Notes: a model not told the origin generated them from the letters alone. A stretch of 30,728 nucleotides of DNA from JAPLNB01 sp964451955 (GCA_964451955.1 CAYVKG010000049.1:1-30728); one strand, 5' to 3'; numbered from the stretch's first letter, positions 16,976 through 25,049 are shown. Made by a program: numbers and translations.

Positions 16976-17941
16976 TCAACGCTGCTCCAAAACCCAGATG
17001 TTGCGGAAGAAAACAGGGTTGTTGTGGTTCTGGAAGTTGATCGGCAGCGGGCTTGCCCCTTCCGGTTGCCCGGCGCCGGTCTTTCCCGGAATTCGGACTC
17101 TGTCGTGGACGACGACCCCATTGTGTCTCACCGTCACGACGGCAGGTGCGATCTTCTTGCCGTCGGCATCCCATTGGGCGGCGGTGAAGTCGATGTCGTA
17201 CGTTTGCCATGACAACGGCGGATAACACATGTTCAGCGAAGGCGCGATGCGCGTGTAGATCGCGGCGCAGTCGTTGTTCTTGGGGGTCAGGCCGAAGGAG
17301 TCGAGAATCTGGATCTCGTATCGACGCTGAATGTACACGCCGCTGTTGGCTCGCCCTTGCCCGCGAGCCCCGGGCATGAATGGCAGCAAAAACTCAACAT
17401 GCAGCTTGAAATCCCCATACGCCCGCTTCGTTGTCACGCCCGCTTCCAGAAGTCCGCGGCCATCCACCTTCGGGTTGTCCAATTCGTCAGACTTGCTTCC
17501 ATCAAAAAGAACTAACGCTCCAGCGGGAGGCTTGGCTCCTTCGGTCGAGCTGTGACGGACAACCTTCTTCAGATCGAGTTTCTCCGGCCCCATCCGGCCC
17601 GTGAAGACCTGGCCGTCCGCGGACGCGGCAAGATCATCGCCGGTAAACGTCGCGGACTTGCCGTCAAGTTTCCCGGCTGCCTCCAAACGATCCTTGGCGT
17701 TCCAACCGTCCCCGGGCAACCCGCCGGGGAGCAAAATCGCGGTGAACGCCCCGTTGCCCAACGCAATGACCTGTGCGGCAATCTTCGAACCGTCGGCTAA
17801 CTGCCCAACATATTCGCCCTGGATCTGGAAATCGATCCCGGCTCTCTCCGCTTCCGTGAATGCGACGTTCCCGGAATCCGCGGCACGACCCGCGGTTGCC
17901 AGAAAGAGCCCAACCACGAGCAACATCCACTTTGCATGCAT
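16976..17941 (-). CDS. Secreted 3-keto-disaccharide hydrolase-domain (DUF1080) protein
   Basis: The 321-residue protein starts MHAKWMLLVVGLFLA with a signal peptide cut near GRA-AD at residue 20-22. Residues 25-130 form an N-terminal beta domain found in some planctomycete DUF1080 proteins. Residues about 145-321 are the DUF1080/3-keto-disaccharide hydrolase domain, a concanavalin-like fold, with ALVLFDG, ANSGVYIQRRYEIQILDSFG and a closing NPVFFRNIWVLE. Members split 3-keto-glycosides formed by Gfo/Idh-type oxidoreductases, so a link to the Tat-exported oxidoreductases in this window is plausible but inferred. GGAG lies 8 nt before the ATG at 17941. It is the third gene after the cobalamin riboswitch, 85 nt past the small membrane protein, and may or may not share that transcript. 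Confidence 0.85.
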   Translation of the reverse strand: MHAKWMLLVVGLFLATAGRAADSGNVAFTEAERAGIDFQIQGEYVGQLADGSKIAAQVIALGNGAFTAILLPGGLPGDGWNAKDRLEAAGKLDGKSATFTGDDLAASADGQVFTGRMGPEKLDLKKVVRHSSTEGAKPPAGALVLFDGSKSDELDNPKVDGRGLLEAGVTTKRAYGDFKLHVEFLLPFMPGARGQGRANSGVYIQRRYEIQILDSFGLTPKNNDCAAIYTRIAPSLNMCYPPLSWQTYDIDFTAAQWDADGKKIAPAVVTVRHNGVVVHDRVRIPGKTGAGQPEGASPLPINFQNHNNPVFFRNIWVLEQR

Positions 17942-18026
17942 AAGAAGCTCTCCATCGTTACCTGCCAAAAACGGACTGCCCCGCCCACATACCATACTCC
18001 CTCGACCGGCCCGCGCTGCCTGCGCC

Positions 18027-18398
18027 TCAGCCCAACCGAAACGTACGCAAAAAACCGGCCGCGACGGCCACGAGGTCGAAAAGCGCAACCGTCCCACTTA
18101 CGGCCGTGGCGAACACCAGCCAAAACGTCGGCTTGTCACGGCGAAGTGCCATCACTCCCGTGATCGCCCCGCACAGTCCGATTGCCGAGGAAGCCAGCCA
18201 GAGAATCAACGCGATCAGCACAACCCAGGCGACGGTCAGACCGGTGACCGGGGATTCCATCCGGTGAAAGTGCCGCAAGGCATAAATGAGACCAAACGGC
18301 GCAAAAAAACAGGTGGCCGCCAGCACGGCCAGGACCACCGGGACTCGGGGAGGCAAGCCAAGTGTCGGCGAACGATAATAGTCCAGTGGCTCAGGCAT
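18027..18398 (-). CDS. Small membrane protein, DUF4190-like
   Basis: This 123-residue protein has three likely membrane helices, at about 19-39, 52-78 and 92-115. The middle is rich in Gly/Ala with AIGLCGAITGVMALRR, a pattern seen in DUF4190-type small membrane proteins. The N-terminus, MPEPLDYYRSP, is polar and cytoplasmic-looking. It begins 20 nt after the 96-aa protein's stop on the same strand, so it probably shares the cobalamin-riboswitch transcript. The ribosome binding site is weak. No transport motif is visible and the function is unknown. Confidence 0.6.
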   Translation of the reverse strand: MPEPLDYYRSPTLGLPPRVPVVLAVLAATCFFAPFGLIYALRHFHRMESPVTGLTVAWVVLIALILWLASSAIGLCGAITGVMALRRDKPTFWLVFATAVSGTVALFDLVAVAAGFLRTFRLG

Positions 18399-18418
18399 GC
18401 GGCGCCATCCGGATCATT

Positions 18419-18709
18419 CTACGTGCAGCACGGCACGCGGTACATCACCCAGACGTCGCCCGAATCCCGATCGTAGGTCTCAAATCGCTCAATCACCCCG
18501 TCCGGCATCAGATCGAGCGACTGGCCATGTTCGGCCCGCAGGTCCGCCAGCAAGTCGTCGGGCGTCATCTCCCACTCGAGCTGCCGGATCGTCCCATGCT
18601 CCGAACGCGGAATGCGATAAACCTTGCCGTAATAGGTGATGGGCCTCTGGCCGTTGGGGTTCGAGATGCCCCGGCAGACCGATAGGTAGAAGACCGTCCC
18701 TTTGTCCAT
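18419..18709 (-). CDS. Hypothetical protein under cobalamin riboswitch control
   Basis: The 96-residue protein, MDKGTVFYLSVCRG to YRVPCCT, belongs to no family I recognise. It is soluble, with no signal peptide or membrane segment. It has three cysteines, Cys12 and a C-terminal Cys94-Cys95 pair, plus acidic and amphipathic stretches in the middle (EMTPDDLLADLRAEHG). GGAG is 6 nt before the ATG at 18709. The longer in-frame reading would begin inside the riboswitch aptamer, so it is rejected. The aptamer ends 37 nt before this start. It is therefore expected to be off when cobalamin is plentiful, if the switch is repressive as most are. A role in cobalamin handling, or as the B12-independent side of a pathway, is inference from regulation alone. 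Confidence 0.7.
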   Translation of the reverse strand: MDKGTVFYLSVCRGISNPNGQRPITYYGKVYRIPRSEHGTIRQLEWEMTPDDLLADLRAEHGQSLDLMPDGVIERFETYDRDSGDVWVMYRVPCCT

Positions 18710-18746
18710 GGTGCACTCCGTTGCGCGAGGTCGTGCGTCCGAACAC

Positions 18747-18944
18747 CAACAGGCAGGTCTTCCGGCTTCTGGGCGTCTCTCCCGCTGGTCTTCCCGCCGA
18801 TCGCGACGATCAGCAGTGACGTGGCGGAGAACTGTGCACATGCCCATTACGGCGGCGCGTCCGCGGTGGCCTCTCCCGAACCCAAACTCGGGATCACCAC
18901 GCTTCCCTTTTCACCCGGCAATCACATTGGCCGGGCACCTGTTG
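18747..18944 (-). ncRNA. Cobalamin riboswitch
   Basis: Read on the minus strand the region carries the conserved cobalamin aptamer elements in order. First is GGTGAAAAGGGAAGCGTGGT, then CCGCCGTAATG (cf. CCGCAACTGTAA) and CCACGTCACTG. GGCGGGAAG follows, and last comes the B12-box GAAGCCGGAAGACCTGCC. The ends close as a perfect 7-bp P1 helix: CAACAGG at the 5' end pairs with CCTGTTG at the 3' end. It lies directly upstream of the 96-aa gene. No strong T-tract terminator follows the box, so control is more likely at translation. I did not test the pseudoknot (L5-L13) by folding. Confidence 0.93.
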
Positions 18945-18954
18945 AAACGAAAGG

Positions 18955-18983
18955 ACTTTAGCGACGTACAAGAGACCATGCAA
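18955..18983 (-). promoter_or_regulatory. Candidate promoter of the riboswitch transcript
   Basis: On the minus strand TTGCAT (18978-18983) and TAAAGT (18955-18960) are separated by 17 nt, a plausible sigma-70-type pair. It would start transcription a few bases before the riboswitch P1 helix. The -35 match is weak, so this is a position-based proposal. Confidence 0.35.
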
Positions 18984-19045
18984 GCATGCGCATCCGTAGC
19001 GCCGAGACATGGTAAGATGGCTGCGGTCCTTTGTGAGGGTCTGTG

Positions 19046-19600
19046 ATGCTCAAATGCCCCGTGGTGTTTTCGATGGCGATCTTGCTCATCGCTGGCTGTG
19101 AGAAGGAAACCGCGATCAGTGGGTATCATCCAGCGGGCGCTGAAGATGGCGTGGCGGTCTTCTTCTCGCCCGAGACGGATTGCCGAAAACTGATCATCGG
19201 CGAAATCCGCGGGGCGCAGAAATACATCCTCGTACAGGCGTATTCCTTCAGCTCCGAGAAGATCGCCAAGGCCCTCGTCGATGCCAAGAAAATGGGTGTG
19301 AAGGTCACCGTGATCATCGACAGCGCCAAGGCCGAGGGAAAATCGGAGTCCGGCTTCCTGACCAAAAAAGGCATCGACACTTATGTTGATGCCGAGCACG
19401 AGAAAGCACACAACAAGGTGATCCTGATTGATGGGAAAACCGTCATTACCGGGAGCTTCAACTTCTCCGATGGCGATGAGGACTCCACGGCGGATAATGT
19501 CCTCGTCATCAAGAACAAACCAAAACTCATGGAAGCTTACGCCGGCAATTTCAAGGATCATCTGCGACACTCGAAAAAGCAGGACAACAACAAGAACTAG
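19046..19600 (+). CDS. Phospholipase D-like lipoprotein (single HKD motif)
   Basis: The 184-residue protein has a lipoprotein leader with LLIAGC, the lipid-bearing cysteine at 18. The rest is one phospholipase D catalytic half: AQKYILVQAYSFSS at 58-70, then HNKVILID (His122, Lys124, Asp129; the HxKxxxxD motif) followed by GSFNFS at 136-141. Single-HKD members such as the Nuc endonuclease family act as homodimers on nucleic acid or phosphodiesters, so a surface or periplasmic nuclease or phosphodiesterase is likely. GAGGG precedes the ATG at 19046; an overlapping GTG at 19043 is weaker. The gene is divergent from the riboswitch unit and converges on the URO-D-family gene, with which it shares its stop bases. 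Confidence 0.88.
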   Translation: MLKCPVVFSMAILLIAGCEKETAISGYHPAGAEDGVAVFFSPETDCRKLIIGEIRGAQKYILVQAYSFSSEKIAKALVDAKKMGVKVTVIIDSAKAEGKSESGFLTKKGIDTYVDAEHEKAHNKVILIDGKTVITGSFNFSDGDEDSTADNVLVIKNKPKLMEAYAGNFKDHLRHSKKQDNNKN

Positions 19601-20664
19601 AACCCCCCGCCCACCGCGTGAATCGTCTCATACATCGCCACAATGTTCGCGGTCGATGTGACCGGCTGGATATTGTGGCAAGGCGCGCAGATCCAACGCG
19701 AGTTCCTGAATACCTCGACACATTCCTTTACCTGGTCGGCCACATCCTGCGGCGAGCCGAACGGCAAAGTCTGCTGATTGTCAATCGCGCCGTGGAAAAT
19801 GACGTTCCCGCCGAAATCACGGACCAGGGACTCCCGCTCCATTCCGGGACAACGCCACTGAATCGGATTCAGCAACTCAATCCCCACGACGTCAATCAGG
19901 TCCGGAATGAACGGCCGGGCCGCGCCGTCCGTGTGATAGAAGATGTGCACGCCAAAGGAACGCGCCAGATCTGCCATCTTCTTCTGATTCGGCAGCAGGA
20001 AGCGTCGATATGTTCCGAGGCTGAACAGGGGACCCGTCTGGCTGCCAAGATCCTCCGCAATGTAGGTCAAGTCGATCCTGCCCTTGCCCGCCTCGAATAC
20101 TCGCCGGTTGTACTCCCAATAGAAATCGAATATCCGGCCCAACGCAGCCTCCGCAATCTCCGGAGACAGCAGCAGATCCTCATAAGCCAGCTCCATCCCA
20201 CGAAGACTGCAATACAGCAGAAACGGCTCATAGTGGCATGCCAGTATCGCGCGCGATCCGTCATCTTCTTCCAACGCGTCCGATACCGGCGCATAATCGT
20301 AATCGTCAGGGCTCGGCCAGCGGAACGCGCGAATCTCCGATACCCGAGTCATCCTCGCCAGCGGATGGTGCGTCGCCTCATCGTAGCTCCCGGTGCCGTA
20401 GTTGACGCTCCGGTAGCGCACTCCCCAAATGTCCGCGGCAGGGTCGTCGGGATGATGGGGTAGCCTGCACCTCGGCGCAACCGGACGCGGACGGTCGATA
20501 TGGAGCCGCCCATACAGCGCGTCGTCATCGACACAGCCCAATTCTCGCTTCAGCCGGGAAAGCACTTCCGGCGTCGACCAGAAGTCCGTGGGGATGCGAT
20601 CGGGCTGCTCGCCTTGGAACAGCGCAAGCCAGCGCTGGCGGGGTGTCATCGACATCCCCACCAT
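19597..20664 (-). CDS. Uroporphyrinogen decarboxylase (URO-D) superfamily protein
   Basis: This protein of about 355 residues has the URO-D TIM-barrel layout: an N-terminal MTPRQRWLALFQG, an HTDGAARPFIPDLIDVVGIELLNPIQ strand-helix region and a C-terminal FHGAIDNQQTLPFGSPQDV. The canonical HemE signature near the N-terminus (MRQAGRYLPEY) is absent, so heme-pathway decarboxylation is unlikely. Many such proteins are corrinoid-dependent methyltransferases or of unknown function, and planctomycetes have many copies. The start is uncertain: ATGs at 20664, 20655 and 20649 are possible. I favour 20664, with GGAGG 11 nt upstream. It is divergent from the solute-binding protein gene. A corrinoid link would fit the nearby B12 riboswitch, but that is inference. 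Confidence 0.82.
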   Translation of the reverse strand: MVGMSMTPRQRWLALFQGEQPDRIPTDFWSTPEVLSRLKRELGCVDDDALYGRLHIDRPRPVAPRCRLPHHPDDPAADIWGVRYRSVNYGTGSYDEATHHPLARMTRVSEIRAFRWPSPDDYDYAPVSDALEEDDGSRAILACHYEPFLLYCSLRGMELAYEDLLLSPEIAEAALGRIFDFYWEYNRRVFEAGKGRIDLTYIAEDLGSQTGPLFSLGTYRRFLLPNQKKMADLARSFGVHIFYHTDGAARPFIPDLIDVVGIELLNPIQWRCPGMERESLVRDFGGNVIFHGAIDNQQTLPFGSPQDVADQVKECVEVFRNSRWICAPCHNIQPVTSTANIVAMYETIHAVGGGF

Positions 20665-20792
20665 TATCCGCCAATCCTCCCACGCCGCCACAAAACGGCC
20701 GCTTGATCGCTGACGCAAGATCGTGTAGCTTCGGGCACACTCCCCTTATGCATGTTCCGGGCATGAGCCACAGAAGGGAAGGTCAAGATCCC

Positions 20793-21809
20793 ATGCGCAT
20801 TTCTTCTGTCTCGATCCTGTTGACGATCGCCTTCGCGACAATTGCCACTGCCGGCGGTTGCGGAGGGTCCGACAAAACGCCGGGAAAAAAAGTGGTCATC
20901 TACACCAGCGTGGATGATCCGGTTGCAAGACCGATCCTCCAGGAGTTCGAAAAACGCACGGGAATTGCCGTGGTTCTGGTGACGGATGCTGAAGCCTCGA
21001 AAACCGCCGGCCTCGCGGCAAAACTCGAGGCCGAAAAGGCCAATCCACAAGCCGACGTCTACTGGGGCAACGAGCCGTTCTACACCATCAACTTGGCTGA
21101 CAAAGGCGCCCTCGCTCCCTATCGGTCGCCAACCGCGGCGTCGATCCCGGCTATGTACAAGGACGCGCAAGACCGTTGGGCCTCCTCCGGACTTCGCGTC
21201 AGGGTTCTCGGTCTGGCCGATTCCGGCCAAGGCGCTGCAAAGATTGCAGCCGTCAAAGGCATCGCTGATCTGCTCAATCCCGAACTCAAAGGCAGAATCG
21301 CCATGGCCCGACCCTCCGTGGGAACCACCGGCGGACACGTCGCCGCGCTCTATGTCCTCCTGGGCGACCAAAAGGCCCGGCAACTTCTGACGGATCTCAA
21401 GAAGAACGACATCAAGCTCCTCGGTGGGAACTCCGAAGTCGTCAAGCACATCAACAGCGGACAAATCTGGGCCGGCCTCACGGACAACGATGACGTGGTT
21501 AATGCCCAGCAGGCCGGCGGCAAAGTCGCGATGCGACTGCCCGACCAGGATGCCCAGGGCACGCTCACGGTGCCAACCACCGTCGCGTTGGTCGCCGGCG
21601 CCAAACACGCCGATAACGCCAGAAAGCTCATCGACTATCTGCTGTCCGAAGAAGTCGAGAAACAGATGATCGCCGCGGGTTTCGCCAAATATTCCGTGCG
21701 CGCCGACGCCAAGGAGGTCAAACCGATGGCGGTGGACTATCAGGCAGTGGCGGCCAAGATGCCCCAGGCGATTAACGATGCGCTGGGGATTCTCGAAGGT
21801 CGCAAGTGA
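20793..21809 (+). CDS. ABC-transporter solute-binding lipoprotein (FbpA/AfuA-like)
   Basis: The 338-residue protein has a lipoprotein-like leader ending TAGGC (Cys23), then the extracellular solute-binding protein fold. KKVVIYTSVDDPVARPILQEFEKRTGI matches the start of the iron(III)/2-aminoethylphosphonate/thiamine-type family. Later blocks are ADVYWGNEPFY, LKGRIAMARPSVGTTGGH and a C-terminal HADNARKLIDYLLSEEVEKQM. The adjacent tyrosine pair that FbpA proteins use to bind iron near the C-terminal third is not obvious, so the substrate is open. No permease or ATPase lies beside it. ATG 20793 is chosen for its leader; GAAGG is somewhat distant (about 11 nt) and an ATG at 20763 is possible. The porin gene follows 106 nt later. 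Confidence 0.83.
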   Translation: MRISSVSILLTIAFATIATAGGCGGSDKTPGKKVVIYTSVDDPVARPILQEFEKRTGIAVVLVTDAEASKTAGLAAKLEAEKANPQADVYWGNEPFYTINLADKGALAPYRSPTAASIPAMYKDAQDRWASSGLRVRVLGLADSGQGAAKIAAVKGIADLLNPELKGRIAMARPSVGTTGGHVAALYVLLGDQKARQLLTDLKKNDIKLLGGNSEVVKHINSGQIWAGLTDNDDVVNAQQAGGKVAMRLPDQDAQGTLTVPTTVALVAGAKHADNARKLIDYLLSEEVEKQMIAAGFAKYSVRADAKEVKPMAVDYQAVAAKMPQAINDALGILEGRK

Positions 21810-21915
21810 GCCGCGTAGCTGGGTGTGGTGTCGCGTCAATGGGAGATCCCGTCTGATGAGGGGGAAGCAGTCGGTTGCTTCAATACCAATCAAACTTGGC
21901 GGAAGGAGCGGGCTC

Positions 21916-23277
21916 ATGTTCTATCGAAATTACGCTGCAGCGGCGATGACCATGGCATTGGCTGGGATGGCGAGCGGAATTGAGCAACACGATCGGTCGA
22001 GAAAACTGGCCGATCTGGAGGCAAAGGTCGCTGACTTGGAAGCCAGACGGGCCGCCGGCCACAACGAACTGGCCGCGACGGTTGACGCGGTCCTGCGCGA
22101 CGCCGAACGCCGCAGCCGGATCCTGGCGAACAATGGCGAACTGACAGCCGGTTATGACGACGGCTTCTTCATCCGCAGCGGTAACTTCGAATTCCGCCCC
22201 TCCATCGCCACCATCTTCCGAAGCACCACCAGCTGGGTCAACGATGACGCCAATCATCCCGATGGCTGGCAAAATGGCTTCTCTATCCGTCGCATTGAGC
22301 TGGAGTTTGCGGGAACCATCATTTCGCCCAATCTCGCCTACTGCTTCGTCTGGAAAACCCCTGCCAACGGCGGCGAACCCGAACTCGACGAGGCCTTCGC
22401 GCAATACAGCTTCTCCGGCAGCCCATGGGCCATCAAAGCCGGCCAGTTCAACGACGATGTGTACCACGAGTTTACCGCCGGTTTCAAAAGACAACTCGCC
22501 GCCGAAAAATCGCTGATGAACGAGGTCCTGATGGAAGGGGCGTTCGACAAGGTGCAGGGCGTGGCTGTGCTCTTCGCTGAGGATGCCAGACCGGTCCGTT
22601 TCAACGTCGCCCTCCATGACGGGGCCCTCAGCCAGAATACGCCCTTCGTCGATTCGCCGGCGGATGTGGCTGCGCTCGAGTATTTCGGTGTGTCCGGCAG
22701 GGTGGAATGGAAGGCTACGGGCGGGTGGAAGGATTACAGGGACTTCACGGCCCGCAATACCAGGGAGAGTCTGCTCGTTATCGGGGCCGGCACAGACTTG
22801 ACACAAGGTCAGTTCTCCGATGGGACCGCCGATGCCGTCGGTGGAGACCGCGCGTTCTCGGCGCTGGATGTCCAGTGGGAACTGCCGTCGCCGGCCATCG
22901 GACTCTTCGCAGCGATCACCTCTGACTACACGTCCTTCCGCGACAGCGGCATCGGCGATGATCGACTCAATTGGGGAGCCCTCGCCCAGGCTGGATGGGC
23001 AATCGACCGCCACTGGGAGATCTTCGCCAGGTATGACCTGACCAAACTCGACGGCGATTTCCGACCGTCCTATACCGAGGATGCCTTCCACGAAATCACC
23101 GCCGGCGTGAACTACTACCTGGGCAAGGACGGCAACGCCGGACATCGCGCCAAAATCACCGTCGACGTCGGTTTTCTGCCCAACGGTTCGCCCATCCGTG
23201 CCACAAACCTCGGTATCCCGACTGCCACGGACCAGGAAATGCTCTACATCCGCGCCCAACTGCAACTCGTCATCTGA
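21916..23277 (+). CDS. Phosphate-selective porin O/P family outer-membrane protein
   Basis: The 453-residue protein starts with a signal peptide ending near MASG at 18-21. A coiled coil follows (SRKLADLEAKVADLEAR, about 28-46), which in porins of this type reaches into the periplasm. The rest is a beta barrel with alternating aromatic strands, such as GFSIRRIELEFAG and NWGALAQAGWAIDRHWEIFARYDL, ending with RAQLQLVI, a barrel-type terminal strand. The OprP/OprO family moves anions or phosphate, but specificity cannot be read here. AAGGAG lies 8 nt before the ATG at 21916, so the longer upstream frame is rejected. It follows a solute-binding protein and may form a paired uptake route with it. 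Confidence 0.85.
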   Translation: MFYRNYAAAAMTMALAGMASGIEQHDRSRKLADLEAKVADLEARRAAGHNELAATVDAVLRDAERRSRILANNGELTAGYDDGFFIRSGNFEFRPSIATIFRSTTSWVNDDANHPDGWQNGFSIRRIELEFAGTIISPNLAYCFVWKTPANGGEPELDEAFAQYSFSGSPWAIKAGQFNDDVYHEFTAGFKRQLAAEKSLMNEVLMEGAFDKVQGVAVLFAEDARPVRFNVALHDGALSQNTPFVDSPADVAALEYFGVSGRVEWKATGGWKDYRDFTARNTRESLLVIGAGTDLTQGQFSDGTADAVGGDRAFSALDVQWELPSPAIGLFAAITSDYTSFRDSGIGDDRLNWGALAQAGWAIDRHWEIFARYDLTKLDGDFRPSYTEDAFHEITAGVNYYLGKDGNAGHRAKITVDVGFLPNGSPIRATNLGIPTATDQEMLYIRAQLQLVI

Positions 23278-23406
23278 TCGAACCGCCCTCAACCCATTGC
23301 CGTCCGCCGCCAAAATGCCGAAGCAGCTTGTCTTGTCTCACCAGGCCTACTACAAATCACTCACCCGAGTTCCGTCGCCCGAACCCGGCCAGGTAGATCC
23401 GCATCC

Positions 23407-23763
23407 ATGCCCGGACGCGATGAGATAACTCGTGACCTCAAGACTCTCTCGCTGTTTATCAGCGTTTACTGCAAATACCGACACCCGGGTGCGGCCAAGG
23501 CTCCGGTACGCCTCAAGACCCACGACGTCGAGGCCATCGCCGCCAAGCCCCTCACCCTCTGCGCACAATGCACAAAACTGCTGGCCCATGCGTTTGTCAA
23601 GCGATCTCGTTGTCCGATCCAACCCAAACCCGCCTGCAAACATTGCCCGCGTCACTGCTATCATCCGGCCTATCGACAACAGATCCGCCAGGTGATGAAA
23701 TACTCCGGCCGAAGGCTTGTGCTGACCGGCCGCCTGGATTATCTGCTTAAGCTGCTGTTCTGA
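23407..23763 (+). CDS. YgbA-like nitrosative-stress (nitrous oxide-stimulated promoter) family protein
   Basis: This 118-residue protein matches the YgbA_NO family. Seven cysteines lie in the family arrangement: Cys22, then LCAQC (52, 55), Cys69 in RCP, and CKHCPRHCY (77, 80, 84), followed by PAYRQQIRQVMKYSGRRLVL. These suggest metal or iron-sulphur binding. The family is named for induction by nitrogen oxides, and E. coli YgbA has been linked to recovery from nitrosative stress. It sits 120 nt before AhbD and the heme module, a context that suits repair or supply of heme or iron-sulphur proteins; that link is inference. The start at 23407 has only a weak ribosome binding site. Confidence 0.8.
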   Translation: MPGRDEITRDLKTLSLFISVYCKYRHPGAAKAPVRLKTHDVEAIAAKPLTLCAQCTKLLAHAFVKRSRCPIQPKPACKHCPRHCYHPAYRQQIRQVMKYSGRRLVLTGRLDYLLKLLF

Positions 23764-23882
23764 TGCCATGCCGTTGCCCGTCACCCACCCGTCCCGCCTG
23801 ATTCGCGCCAATCGGACGTCACGATGCCTATGATCGGCTGTGACAGGCCGACCGAAACCCAATGAGCCTGGAGGATCAGTCC

Positions 23883-25049
23883 ATGACGACCGACAGCACG
23901 CAGACCCGCTCGGCCGGTCAATCCCAGACCGGCGAACGAACGATGCCCCTGCGCCTTCTGTTCTGGGAAACCACCGCCGCCTGTAACCTGGCGTGCGTCC
24001 ATTGCCGCCGACTCGACGTCGCCCACGCAATCGGAAACGACGACCTGACCACCCGGCAGGCGGTCGACATGATCCGATCCCTGCCCCAGACCGGCCGGCC
24101 CATCCTCGTCTTCTCCGGCGGGGAGCCCCTCATGCGACCCGACCTGTTCGATCTCGCCGCCGAAGCCACAAACCTCGGCCTGCCCATCGCTCTGGCGACC
24201 AACGGCACTATCATGGACGACGCCATCGCCAAAAAGGTGGTCGACGTGGGATTCCGGCGGGTCTCCATCAGCTTCGACGGCCCCGATGCCGCCACCCATG
24301 ACGGCTTCCGAGCCATCGACGGCGCCTTCGACGCCTCCGTCAAAGGGTTCACCCTCCTGCGCGAGTACGGCGTGTCCGTACAGATGAATACCACCGTCGC
24401 AAGGCACAACTACCTCAAGCTCGACCAAATGTACGAGCTGGCTCTCAAACTCGGCGCAGATGCCCTCCACATCTTCATGCTCGTGCCCGTCGGCTGTGGA
24501 ATGTCCCTCAGCGAGCAAATCATGCTTCGGCCCGACGAGTATGAACAAGCCATGAATTGGATCTACGACCGCAGCCTCGAAGGAAAACTGCACCTCAAAG
24601 CCACCTGCGCGCCTCACTACTTCCGGATTATGAGACAACGAGCCAAAGCGGACGGCCAGATCATGCCTCCTGCGGCTCACCCGCATCGTTCATTGGCCCC
24701 CAATGCCCACCCGGGACACCCCGGCGGCGCAGGCGACATGACCGCCATGACCAAGGGATGCCTCGCCGGCCAGGCGGTCTGTTTCGTCTCTCACACCGGC
24801 GAAGTCTTCCCGTGCGGCTATCTGCCCATTACCTCCGGCAACGTCAAGACCACGCCCCTGCCGGACATCTGGAATCAAAGCCCCATATTCCTCGACCTTC
24901 GCGACGATTCAAAGCTCGAGGGAAAGTGCGGCCTGTGCGAGTACAAAAAGGTCTGCATGGGTTGCCGCGCACGCGCCTTTGCTGCTTCAGGGAGCTACCT
25001 GGCCGAAGAGCCCAATTGTGGCTTCGTGCCCCGCCGCGCCGGCCCCTGA
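23883..25049 (+). CDS. ahbD: AhbD, radical SAM heme synthase (alternative heme pathway)
   Basis: The 388-residue protein carries the radical SAM cluster CNLACVHC (Cys34, 38, 41), then SGGEPLM, and the family C-terminal segment with CGLCEYKKVCMGCRARAFA and YLAEEPNC. This C-terminal cysteine region binds an auxiliary iron-sulphur cluster in AhbD. The enzyme converts iron-coproporphyrin III to heme b by removing two propionate carboxyls, the last step of the siroheme-dependent pathway. GGAGG is 8 nt before the ATG at 23883, so the ATG at 23862 is less likely. It converges with AhbC, with 70 nt between stops. A tract near 250-275 (PAAHPHRSL to HPGHPGGAGD) is unusually His/Pro rich and may be an insertion. 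Confidence 0.92.
   Translation: MTTDSTQTRSAGQSQTGERTMPLRLLFWETTAACNLACVHCRRLDVAHAIGNDDLTTRQAVDMIRSLPQTGRPILVFSGGEPLMRPDLFDLAAEATNLGLPIALATNGTIMDDAIAKKVVDVGFRRVSISFDGPDAATHDGFRAIDGAFDASVKGFTLLREYGVSVQMNTTVARHNYLKLDQMYELALKLGADALHIFMLVPVGCGMSLSEQIMLRPDEYEQAMNWIYDRSLEGKLHLKATCAPHYFRIMRQRAKADGQIMPPAAHPHRSLAPNAHPGHPGGAGDMTAMTKGCLAGQAVCFVSHTGEVFPCGYLPITSGNVKTTPLPDIWNQSPIFLDLRDDSKLEGKCGLCEYKKVCMGCRARAFAASGSYLAEEPNCGFVPRRAGP

Noticed and set aside
18710..18847. A longer N-terminus for the 96-aa protein, starting inside the riboswitch
   Set aside because: The extra residues are Arg-rich and encoded by the aptamer; the inner ATG at 18709 has a well-placed GGAG.
19597..20664. Calling the URO-D-family gene hemE as part of the heme module
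   Set aside because: The HemE signature is missing and the neighbouring pathway starts from siroheme, so it does not need the HemE step in this position.
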